Source: Patiria pectinifera
Taxonomy: Eukaryota; Echinodermata; Asteroidea; Valvatida; Asterinidae
Length of the DNA: 64,000 bases
Assembly: GCA_029964075.1 (NCBI GenBank)
Contig: CM057141.1
Span: forward strand, 12,834,001-12,898,000
Direction of reading: 5' to 3'
The position numbers and the translations under genes were made by a program. This document shows positions 1 through 11,800 of this stretch, piece after piece; position 1 is the stretch's first letter; each line of letters opens with the position of its first letter. The notes below the pieces were generated by a model. It saw only the letters and a program-made list of their open reading frames with translations. It did not search any database and was not told the DNA's origin.

Positions 1-2374
1 CTCACTCCAACAGTTTCAAGTCTGAAGCCTTGCTGATTTGTCAGCTTGTTGGCCTATTCATCCGCTATGCAACAAGCTATAGTTTGTCAAAATCCATCCA
101 TGTTAAGGTACCTTTAGACCGCGACACATGAGAGCCATGTCGGCTGGCGCTGACAGCCCTTGCTATGGGACTTACTGCACAAAAACGAAACTGGGGGCAT
201 CATGTACCTACGTCTGGGGCTCACTCCAAAAGTTTCAAGTCTGAAGCCTTGCTGATTTGTCAGCTTGTTGGCCTATTCATCCGCTATGCAACAAGCTATA
301 GTTTGTCAAAATCCATCCATGTTAAGGTACCTTTAGACCGCGACACATGAGAGCCATGTCGGCTGGCGCTGACAGCCCTTGCTATGGGACTTACTGCACA
401 AAAACGAAACTGGGGGCATCATGTACCTACGTCTGGGGCTCACTCCAAAAGTTTCAAGTCTGAAGCCTTGTTGATTTGTCAGCTTGTTGGCCTATTCATC
501 CGCTATGCAACAAGCTATAGTTTGTCAAAATCCATCCATGTTAAGGTACCTTTAGACCGCGACACATGAGAGCCATGTCGGCTGGCGCTGACAGCCCTTG
601 CTATGGGACTTACTGCACAAAAACGAAACTGGGGGCATCATGTACCTACGTCTGGGGCTCACTCCAAAAGTTTCAAGTCTGAAGCCTTGCTGATTTGTCA
701 GCTTGTTGGCCTATTCATCCGCTATGCAACAAGCTATAGTTTGTCAAAATCCATCCATGTTAAGGTACCTTTAGACCGCGACACATGAGAGCCATGTCGG
801 CTGGCGCTGACAGCCCTTGCTATGGGACTTACTGCACAAAAACGAAACTGGGGGCATCATGTACCTACGTCTGGGGCTCACTCCAAAAGTTTCAAGTCTG
901 AAGCCTTGCCGATTTGTCAGCTTGTTGGCCTATTCATCCGCTATGCAACAAGCTATAGTTTGTCAAAATCCATCCATGTTAAGGTACCTTTAGACCGCGA
1001 CACATGAGAGCCATGTCGGCTGGCGCTGACAGCCCTTGCTATGGGACTTACTGCACAAAAACGAAACTGGGGGCATCATGTACCTACGTCTGGGGCTCAC
1101 TCCAAAAGTTTCAAGTCTGAAGCCTTGCTGATTTGTCAGCTTGTTGGCCTATTCATCCGCTATGCAACAAGCTATAGTTTGTCAAAATCCATCCATGTTA
1201 AGGTACCTTTAGACCGCGACACATGAGAGCCATGTCGGCTGGCGCTGACAGCCCTTGCTATGGGACTTACTGCACAAAAACGAAACTGGGGCATCATGTA
1301 CCTACGTCTGAGACTCACTCCAAAAGTTTCAAGTCTGAAGCCTTGTTGATTTGTCAGCTTGTTGGCCTATTCATCCGCTATGCAACAAGCTATAGTTTGT
1401 CAAAATCCATCCATGTTAAGGTACCTTTAGACCGCGACACATGAGAGCCATGTCGGCTGGCGCTGACAGCCCTTGCTATGGGACTTACTGCACAAAAACG
1501 AAACTGGGGGCATCATGTACCTACGTCTGGGGCTCACTCCAAAAGTTTCAAGTCTGAAGCCTTGCTGATTTGTCAGCTTGTTGGCCTATTCATCCGCTAT
1601 GCAACAAGCTATAGTTTGTCAAAATCCATCCATGTTAAGGTACCTTTAGACCGCGACACATGAGAGCCATGTCGGCTGGCGCTGACAGCCCTTGCTATGG
1701 GACTTACTGCACAAAAACGAAACTGGGGGCATCATGTACCTACGTCTGGGGCTCACTCCAAAAGTTTCAAGTCTGAAGCCTTGCCGATTTGTCAGCTTGT
1801 TGGCCTATTCATCCGCTATGCAACAAGCTATAGTTTGTCAAAATCCATCCATGTTAAGGTACCTTTAGACCGCGACACATGAGAGCCATGTCGGCTGGCG
1901 CTGACAGCCCTTGCTATGGGACTTACTGCACAAAAACGAAACTGGGGGCATCATGTACCTACGTCTGGGGCTCACTCCAAAAGTTTCAAGTCTGAAGCCT
2001 TGCTGATTTGTCAGCTTGTTGGCCTATTCATCCGCTATGCAACAAGCTATAGTTTGTCAAAATCCATCCATGTTAAGGTACCTTTAGACCGCGACACATG
2101 AGAGCCATGTCGGCTGGCGCTGACAGCCCTTGCTATGGGACTTACTGCACAAAAACGAAACTGGGGCATCATGTACCTACGTCTGGGGCTCACTCCAAAA
2201 GTTTCAAGTCTGAAGCCTTGCCGATTTGTCAGCTTGTTGGCCTATTCATCCGCTATGCAACAAGCTATAGTTTGTCAAAATCCATCCATGTTAAGGTACC
2301 TTTAGACCGCGACACATGAGAGCCATGTCGGCTGGCGCTGACAGCCCTTGCTATGGGACTTACTGCACAAAAAC
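1..2374 (+). repeat. 219-bp satellite array, left arm
   Basis: About 11 head-to-tail monomers of 219 bp (218 bp where a run of five C/G is shortened to four), nearly identical to each other. Each monomer carries one open frame of 61 codons that stops at a TGA overlapping the next ATG. Most monomers here share a variant (cttgctgattt) that is rare right of the gap, so this arm is a distinct subfamily. Diagnostic variants recur every 875 bp (monomers at 822 and 1697, and the 218-bp units at 1223 and 2098), which suggests a four-monomer higher-order unit. No gene is evident. Confidence 0.97.
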
Positions 2375-2874
2375 NNNNNNNNNNNNNNNNNNNNNNNNNN
2401 NNNNNNNNNNNNNNNNNNNNNNNNNNNNNNNNNNNNNNNNNNNNNNNNNNNNNNNNNNNNNNNNNNNNNNNNNNNNNNNNNNNNNNNNNNNNNNNNNNNN
2501 NNNNNNNNNNNNNNNNNNNNNNNNNNNNNNNNNNNNNNNNNNNNNNNNNNNNNNNNNNNNNNNNNNNNNNNNNNNNNNNNNNNNNNNNNNNNNNNNNNNN
2601 NNNNNNNNNNNNNNNNNNNNNNNNNNNNNNNNNNNNNNNNNNNNNNNNNNNNNNNNNNNNNNNNNNNNNNNNNNNNNNNNNNNNNNNNNNNNNNNNNNNN
2701 NNNNNNNNNNNNNNNNNNNNNNNNNNNNNNNNNNNNNNNNNNNNNNNNNNNNNNNNNNNNNNNNNNNNNNNNNNNNNNNNNNNNNNNNNNNNNNNNNNNN
2801 NNNNNNNNNNNNNNNNNNNNNNNNNNNNNNNNNNNNNNNNNNNNNNNNNNNNNNNNNNNNNNNNNNNNNNNNNN
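2375..2874. other. Assembly gap of exactly 500 N
   Basis: The run of N is exactly 500 long, which looks like a placeholder and not a measured size. The satellite changes strand across it, so the junction between the two arms is not observed. Confidence 0.99.
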
Positions 2875-5800
2875 CAAATCGGCAAGGCTTCAGACTTGAA
2901 ACTTTGGAGTGAGCCCCAGACGTAGGTACATGATGCCCCCAGTTTCGTTTTTGTGCAGTAAGTCCCATAGCAAGGGCTGTCAGCGCCAGCCGACATGGCT
3001 CTCATGTGTCGCGGTCTAAAGGTACCTTAACATGGATGGATTTTGACAAACTATAGCTTGTTGCATAGCGGATGAATAGGCCAACAAGCTGACAAATCGG
3101 CAAGGCTTCAGACTTGAAACTTTTGAGTGAGCCCCAGACGTAGGTACATGATGCCCCCAGTTTCGTTTTTGTGCAGTAAGTCCCATAGCAAGGGCTGTCA
3201 GCGCCAGCCGACATGGCTCTCATGTGTCGCGGTCTAAAGGTACCTTAACATGGATGGATTTTGACAAACTATAGCTTGTTGCATAGCGGATGAATAGGCC
3301 AACAAGCTGACAAATCGGCAAGGCTTCAGACTTGAAACTTTTGGAGTGAGCCCCAGACGTAGGTACATGATGCCCCAGTTTCGTTTTTGTGCAGTAAGTC
3401 CCATAGCAAGGGCTGTCAGCGCCAGCCGACATGGCTCTCATGTGTCGCGGTCTAAAGGTACCTTAACATGGATGGATTTTGACAAACTATAGCTTGTTGC
3501 ATAGCGGATGAATAGGCCAACAAGCTGACAAATCGGCAAGGCTTCAGACTTGAAACTTTTGGAGTGAGCCCCAGACGTAGGTACATGATGCCCCCAGTTT
3601 CGTTTTTGTGCAGTAAGTCCCATAGCAAGGGCTGTCAGCGCCAGCCGACATGGCTCTCATGTGTCGCGGTCTAAAGGTACCTTAACATGGATGGATTTTG
3701 ACAAACTATAGCTTGTTGCATAGCGGATGAATAGGCCAACAAGCTGACAAATCGGCAAGGCTTCAGACTTGAAACTTTGGAGTGAGCCCCAGACGTAGGT
3801 ACATGATGCCCCCAGTTTCGTTTTTGTGCAGTAAGTCCCATAGCAAGGGCTGTCAGCGCCAGCCGACATGGCTCTCATGTGTCGCGGTCTAAAGGTACCT
3901 TAACATGGATGGATTTTGACAAACTATAGCTTGTTGCATAGCGGATGAATAGGCCAACAAGCTGACAAATCGGCAAGGCTTCAGACTTGAAACTTTTGGA
4001 GTGAGCCCCAGACGTAGGTACATGATGCCCCCAGTTTCGTTTTTGTGCAGTAAGTCCCATAGCAAGGGCTGTCAGCGCCAGCCGACATGGCTCTCATGTG
4101 TCGCGGTCTAAAGGTACCTTAACATGGATGGATTTTGACAAACTATAGCTTGTTGCATAGCGGATGAATAGGCCAACAAGCTGACAAATCGGCAAGGCTT
4201 CAGACTTGAAACCTTTGGAGTGAGCCCCAGACGTAGGTACATGATGCCCCCAGTTTCGTTTTTGTGCAGTAAGTCCCATAGCAAGGGCTGTCAGCGCCAG
4301 CCGACATGGCTCTCATGTGTCGCGGTCTAAAGGTACCTTAACATGGATGGATTTTGACAAACTATAGCTTGTTGCATAGCGGATGAATAGGCCAACAAGC
4401 TGACAAATCGGCAAGGCTTCAGACTTGAAACTTTTGGAGTGAGCCCCAGACGTAGGTACATGATGCCCCCAGTTTCGTTTTTGTGCAGTAAGTCCCATAA
4501 AAAGGGCTGTCAGCTCCTGCCGACATGGCTCTCATGTGTCGCGGTCTAAAGGTACCTTAACATGGATGGATTTTGACAAACTATAGCTTGTTGCATAGCG
4601 GATAGATAGGCCAACAAGCTGACAAATCGGCAAGGCTTCAGACTTGAAACTTTTGGAGTGAGCCCAGACGTAGGTACATGATCCCCACAGTTTCGTTTTT
4701 GTGCAGTAAGTCCCACAGCAAGGGCTGTCAGCGCCAGCCGACATGGCTCTCATGTGTCGCGGTCTAAAGGTACCTTAACATGGATGGATTTTGACAAACT
4801 ATAGCTTGTTGCATAGCGGATGAATAGGCCAACAAGCTGACAAATCGGCAAGGCTTCAGACTTGAAACTTTTGGAGTGAGCCCCAGACGTAGGTACATGA
4901 TGCCCCCAGTTTCGTTTTTGTGCAGTAAGTCCCATAGCAAGGGCTGTCAGCGCCAGCCGACATGGCTCTCATGTGTCGCGGTCTAAAGGTACCTTAACAT
5001 GGATGGATTTTGACAAACTATAGCTTGTTGCATAGCGGATGAATAGGCCAACAAGCTGACAAATCGGCAAGGCTTCAGACTTGAAACTTTGGAGTGAGCC
5101 CCAGACGTAGGTACATGATGCCCCCAGTTTCGTTTTTGTGCAGTAAGTCCCATAGCAAGGGCTGTCAGCGCCAGCCGACATGGCTCTCATGTGTCGCGGT
5201 CTAAAGGTACCTTAACATGGATGGATTTTGACAAACTATAGCTTGTTGCATAGCGGATGAATAGGCCAACAAGCTGACAAATCGGCAAGGCTTCAGACTT
5301 GAAACTTTTGGAGTGAGCCCCAGACGTAGGTACATGATGCCCCAGTTTCGTTTTTGTGCAGTAAGTCCCATAGCAAGGGCTGTCAGCGCCTGCCGACATG
5401 GCTCTCATGTGTCGCGGTCTAAAGGTACCTTAACATGGATGGATTTTGACAAACTATAGCTTGTTGCATAGCGGATGAATAGGCCAACAAGCTGACAAAT
5501 CGGCAAGGCTTCAGACTTGAAACTTTTGGAGTGAGCCCCAGACGTAGGTACATGATGCCCCCAGTTTCGTTTTTGTGCAGTAAGTCCCATAGCAAGGGCT
5601 GTCAGCGCCAGCCGACATGGCTCTCATGTGTCGCGGTCTAAAGGTACCTTAACATGGATGGATTTTGACAAACTATAGCTTGTTGCATAGCGGATGAATA
5701 GGCCAACAAGCTGACAAATCGGCAAGGCTTCAGACTTGAAACCTTTGGAGTGAGCCCCAGATGTAGGTACATGATGCCCCAGTTTCGTTTTTGTGCAGTA

Positions 5801-8800
5801 AGTCCCATAGCAAGGGCTGTCAGCGCCTGCCGACATGGCTCTCATGTGTCGCGGTCTAAAGGTACCTTAACATGGATGGATTTTGACAAACTATAGCTTG
5901 TTGCATAGCGGATGAATAGGCCAACAAGCTGACAAATCGGCAAGGCTTCAGACTTGAAACTTTTGGAGTGAGCCCCAGACGTAGGTACATGATGCCCCCA
6001 GTTTCGTTTTTGTGCAGTAAGTCCCATAGCAAGGGCTGTCAGCGCCAGCCGACATGGCTCTCATGTGTCGCGGTCTAAAGGTACCTTAACATGGATGGAT
6101 TTTGACAAACTATAGCTTGTTGCATAGCGGATGAATAGGCCAACAAGCTGACAAATCGGCAAGGCTTCAGACTTGAAACTTTTGGAGTGAGCCCCAGACG
6201 TAGGTACATGATGCCCCCAGTTTCGTTTTTGTGCAGTAAGTCCCATAGCAAGGGCTGTCAGCGCCAGCCGACATGGCTCTCATGTGTCGCGGTCTAAAGG
6301 TACCTTAACATGGATGGATTTTGACAAACTATAGCTTGTTGCATAGCGGATGAATAGGCCAACAAGCTGACAAATCGGCAAGGCTTCAGACTTGAAACTT
6401 TTGGAGTGAGCCGCAGACGTAGGTACATGATGCCCCCAGTTTCGTTTTTGTGCAGTAAGTCCCATAGCAAGGGCTGTCAGCGCCAGCCGACATGGCTCTC
6501 ATGTGTCGCGGTCTAAAGGTACCTTAACATGGATGGATTTTGACAAACTATAGCTTGTTGCATAGCGGATGAATAGGCCAACAAGCTGACAAATCGGCAA
6601 GGCTTCAGACTTGAAACTTTTGGAGTGAGCCCCAGACGTAGGTACATGATGCCCCCAGTTTCGTTTTTGTGCAGTAAGTCCCATAGCAAGGGCTGTCAGC
6701 GCCAGCCGACATGGCTCTCATGTGTCGCGGTCTAAAGGTACCTTAACATGGATGGATTTTGACAAACTATAGCTTGTTGCATAGCGGATGAATAGGCCAA
6801 CAAGCTGACAAATCGGCAAGGCTTCAGACTTGAAACTTTTGGAGTGAGCCCCAGACGTAGGTACATGATGCCCCAGTTTCGTTTTTGTGCAGTAAGTCCC
6901 ATAGCAAGGGCTGTCAGCGCCAGCCGACATGGCTCTCATGTGTCGCGGTCTAAAGGTACCTTAACATGGATGGATTTTGACAAACTATAGCTTGTTGCAT
7001 AGCGGATGAATAGGCCAACAAGCTGACAAATCGGCAAGGCTTCAGACTTGAAACTTTTGGAGTGAGCCCCAGACGTAGGTACATGATGCCCCAGTTTCGT
7101 TTTTGTGCAGTAAGTCCCATAGCAAGGGCTGTCAGCGCCTGCCGACATGGCTCTCATGTGTCGCGGTCTAAAGGTACCTTAACATGGATGGATTTTGACA
7201 AACTATAGCTTGTTGCATAGCGGATGATTAGGCCAACAAGCTGACAAATCGGCAAGGCTTCAGACTTGAAACCTTTGGAGTGAGCCCCAGATGTAGGTAC
7301 ATGATGCCCCCAGTTTCGTTTTTGTGCAGTAAGTCCCATAGCAAGGGCTGTCAGCGCCTGCCGACATGGCTCTCATGTGTCGCGGTCTAAAGGTACCTTA
7401 ACATGGATGGATTTTGACAAACTATAGCTTGTTGCATAGCGGATGAATAGGCCAACAAGCTGACAAATCGGCAAGGCTTCAGACTTGAAACTTTTGGAGT
7501 GAGCCCCAGACGTAGGTACATGATGCCCCAGTTTCGTTTTTGTGCAGTAAGTCCCATAGCAAGGGCTGTCAGCGCCAGCCGACATGGCTCTCATGTGTCG
7601 CGGTCTAAAGGTACCTTAACATGGATGGATTTTGACAAACTATAGCTTGTTGCATAGCGGATGAATAGGCCAACAAGCTGACAAATCGGCAAGGCTTCAG
7701 ACTTGAAACCTTTGGAGTGAGCTTCAGATTTAGGTACATGATGCCCCCATTTTCGTTTTTTTGCAGTAAGTCCTATAGCAAGGGCTGTCAGCGCCAGCCG
7801 ACATGGCTCTCATGTGTCGCGGTCTAAAGGTACCTTAACATGGATGGATTTTGACAAACTATAGCTTGTTGCATAGCGGATGAATAGGCCAACAAGCTGA
7901 CAAATCGGCAAGGCTTCAGACTTGAAACTTTTGGAGTGAGCCCCAGACGTAGGTACATGATGCCCCCAGTTTCGTTTTTGTGCAGTAAGTCCCATAGCAA
8001 GGGCTGTCAGCGCCAGCCGACATGGCTCTCATGTGTCGCGGTCTAAAGGTACCTTAACATGGATGGATTTTGACAAACTATAGCTTGTTGCATAGCGGAT
8101 GAATAGGCCAACAAGCTGACAAATCGGCAAGGCTTCAGACTTGAAACTTCTGGAGTGAGCTGCAGACGTAGGTACATGATGCCCCCAGTTTCGTTTTTGT
8201 GCAGTAAGTCCCATAGCAAGGGCTGTCAGCGCCTGCCGACATGGCTCTCATGTGTCGCGGTCTAAAGGTACCTTAACATGGATGGATTTTGACAAACTAT
8301 AGCTTGTTGCATAGCGGATGAATAGGCCAACAAGCTGACAAATCGGCAAGGCTTCAGACTTGAAACTTTTGGAGTGAGCCCCAGACGTAGGTACATGATG
8401 CCCCCAGTTTCGTTTTTGTGCAGTAAGTCCCATAGCAAGGGCTGTCAGCGCCAGCCGACATGGCTCTCATGTGTCGCGGTCTAAAGGTACCTTAACATGG
8501 ATGGATTTTGACAAACTATAGCTTGTTGCATAGCGGATGAATAGGCCAACAAGCTGACAAATCGGCAAGGCTTCAGACTTGAAACTTTTGGAGTGAGCCC
8601 CAGACGTAGGTACATGATGCCCCCAGTTTCGTTTTTGTGCAGTAAGTCCCATAGCAAGGGCTGTCAGCGCCAGCCGACATGGCTCTCATGTGTCGCGGTC
8701 TAAAGGTACCTTAACATGGATGGATTTTGACAAACTATAGCTTGTTGCATAGCGGATGAATAGGCCAACAAGCTGACAAATCGGCAAGGCTTCAGACTTG

Positions 8801-11800
8801 AAACTTTTGGAGTGAGCCCCAGACGTAGGTACATGATGCCCCCAGTTTCGTTTTTGTGCAGTAAGTCCCATAGCAAGGGCTGTCAGCGCCAGCCGACATG
8901 GCTCTCATGTGTCGCGGTCTAAAGGTACCTTAACATGGATGGATTTTGACAAACTATAGCTTGTTGCATAGCGGATGAATAGGCCAACAAGCTGACAAAT
9001 CGGCAAGGCTTCAGACTTGAAACTTTTGGAGTGAGCCCCAGACGTAGGTACATGATGCCCCCAGTTTCGTTTTTGTGCAGTAAGTCCCATAGCAAGGGCT
9101 GTCAGCGCCAGCCGACATGGCTCTCATGTGTCGCGGTCTAAAGGTACCTTAACATGGATGGATTTTGACAAACTATAGCTTGTTGCATAGCGGATGAATA
9201 GGCCAACAAGCTGACAAATCGGCAAGGCTTCAGACTTGAAACTTTTGGAGTGAGCCCCAGACGTAGGTACATGATGCCCCCAGTTTCGTTTTTGTGCAGT
9301 AAGTCCCATAGCAAGGGCTGTCAGCGCCAGCCGACATGGCTCTCATGTGTCGCGGTCTAAAGGTACCTTAACATGGATGGATTTTGACAAACTATAGCTT
9401 GTTGCATAGCGGATGAATAGGCCAACAAGCTGACAAATCGGCAAGGCTTCAGACTTGAAACTTTTGGAGTGAGCCCCAGACGTAGGTACATGATGCCCCA
9501 GTTTCGTTTTTGTGCAGTAAGTCCCATAGCAAGGGCTGTCAGCGCCAGCCGACATGGCTCTCATGTGTCGCGGTCTAAAGGTACCTTAACATGGATGGAT
9601 TTTGACAAACTATAGCTTGTTGCATAGCGGATGATTAGGCCAACAAGCTGACAAATCGGCAAGGCTTCAGACTTGAAACCTTTGGAGTGAGCTTCAGATG
9701 TAGGTACATGATGCCCCCAGTTTCGTTTTTGTGCAGTAAGTCCCATAGCAAGGGCTGTCAGCGCCTGCCGACATGGCTCTCATGTGTCGCGGTCTAAAGG
9801 TACCTTAACATGGATGGATTTTGACAAACTATAGCTTGTTGCATAGCGGATGAATAGGCCAACAAGCTGACAAATCGGCAAGGCTTCAGACTTGAAACTT
9901 TTGGAGTGAGCCCCAGATGTAGGTACATGATGCCCCCAGTTTCGTTTTTGTGCAGTAAGTCCCATAGCAAGGGCTGTCAGCGCCTGCCGACATGGCTCTC
10001 ATGTGTCGCGGTCTAAAGGTACCTTAACATGGATGGATTTTGACAAACTATAGCTTGTTGCATAGCGGATGATTAGGCCAACAAGCTGACAAATCGGCAA
10101 GGCTTCAGACTTGAAACCTTTGGAGTGAGCCCCAGATGTAGGTACATGATGCCCCAGTTTCGTTTTTGTGCAGTAAGTCCCATAGCAAGGGCTGTCAGCG
10201 CCAGCCGACATGGCTCTCATGTGTCGCGGTCTAAAGGTACCTTAACATAGATGGATTTTGACAAACTATAGCTTGTTGCATAGCGGATGAATAGGCCAAC
10301 AAGCTGACAAATCGGCAAGGCTTCAGACTTGAAACTTTTGGAGTGAGCCCCAGACGTAGGTACATGATGCCCCAGTTTCGTTTTTGTGCAGTAAGTCCCA
10401 TAGCAAGGGCTGTCAGCGCCAGCCGACATGGCTCTCATGTGTCGCGGTCTAAAGGTACCTTAACATGGATGGATTTTGACAAACTATAGCTTGTTGCATA
10501 GCGGATGAATAGGCCAACAAGCTGACAAATCGGCAAGGCTTCAGACTTGAAACTTTTGGAGTGAGCCCCAGACGTAGGTACATGATGCCCCCAGTTTCGT
10601 TTTTGTGCAGTAAGTCCCATAGCAAGGGCTGTCAGCGCCAGCCGACATGGCTCTCATGTGTCGCGGTCTAAAGGTACCTTAACATGGATGGATTTTGACA
10701 AACTATAGCTTGTTGCATAGCGGATGAATAGGCCAACAAGCTGACAAATCGGCAAGGCTTCAGACTTGAAACTTTTGGAGTGAGCCCCAGACGTAGGTAC
10801 ATGATGCCCCCAGTTTCGTTTTTGTGCAGTAAGTCCCATAGCAAGGGCTGTCAGCGCCAGCCGACATGGCTCTCATGTGTCGCGGTCTAAAGGTACCTTA
10901 ACATGGATGGATTTTGACAAACTATAGCTTGTTGCATAGCGGATGAATAGGCCAACAAGCTGACAAATCGGCAAGGCTTCAGACTTGAAACTTTTGGAGT
11001 GAGCCCCAGACGTAGGTACATGATGCACCAGTTTCGTTTTTGTGCAGTAAGTCCCATAGCAAGGGCTGTCAGCGCCAGCCGACATGGCTCTCATGTGTCG
11101 CGGTCTAAAGGTACCTTAACATGGATGGATTTTGACAAACTATAGCTTGTTGCATAGCGGATGAATAGGCCAACAAGCTGACAAATCGGCAAGGCTTCAG
11201 ACTTGAAACTTTTGGAGTGAGCCCCAGACGTAGGCACATGATGCCCCAGTTTCGTTTTTGTGCAGTAAGTCCCATAGCAAGGGCTGTCAGCGCCAGCCGA
11301 CATGGCTCTCATGTGTCGCGGTCTAAAGGTACCTTAACATGGATGGATTTTGACAAACTATAGCTTGTTGCATAGCGGATGAATAGGCCAACAAGCTGAC
11401 AAATCGGCAAGGCTTCAGACTTGAAACTTTTGGAGTGAGCCCCAGACGTAGGTACATGATGCCCCCAGTTTCGTTTTTGTGCAGTAAGTCCCATAGCAAG
11501 GGCTGTCAGCGCCAGCCGACATGGCTCTCATGTGTCGCGGTCTAAAGGTACCTTAACATGGATGGATTTTGACAAACTATAGCTTGTTGCATAGCGGATG
11601 AATAGGCCAACAAGCTGACAAATCGGCAAGGCTTCAGACTTGAAACCTTTGGAGTGAGCCCCAGATGTAGGTACATGATGCCCCCAGTTTCGTTTTTGTG
11701 CAGTAAGTCCCATAGCAAGGGCTGTCAGCGCCAGCCGACATGGCTCTCATGTGTCGCGGTCTAAAGGTACCTTAACATGGATGGATTTTGACAAACTATA

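Noticed and set aside
165..350. Small protein gene MGLTAQKRNWGHH... repeated about 150 times
   Set aside because: It is the reading of a tandem satellite monomer. Common variants are mostly amino-acid changing, 1-bp deletions are frequent, and the start and stop overlap between adjacent units by chance of the repeat.
2265..3005. Long frames spanning the N gap
   Set aside because: They are artefacts of unknown bases translated as X between two satellite fragments.
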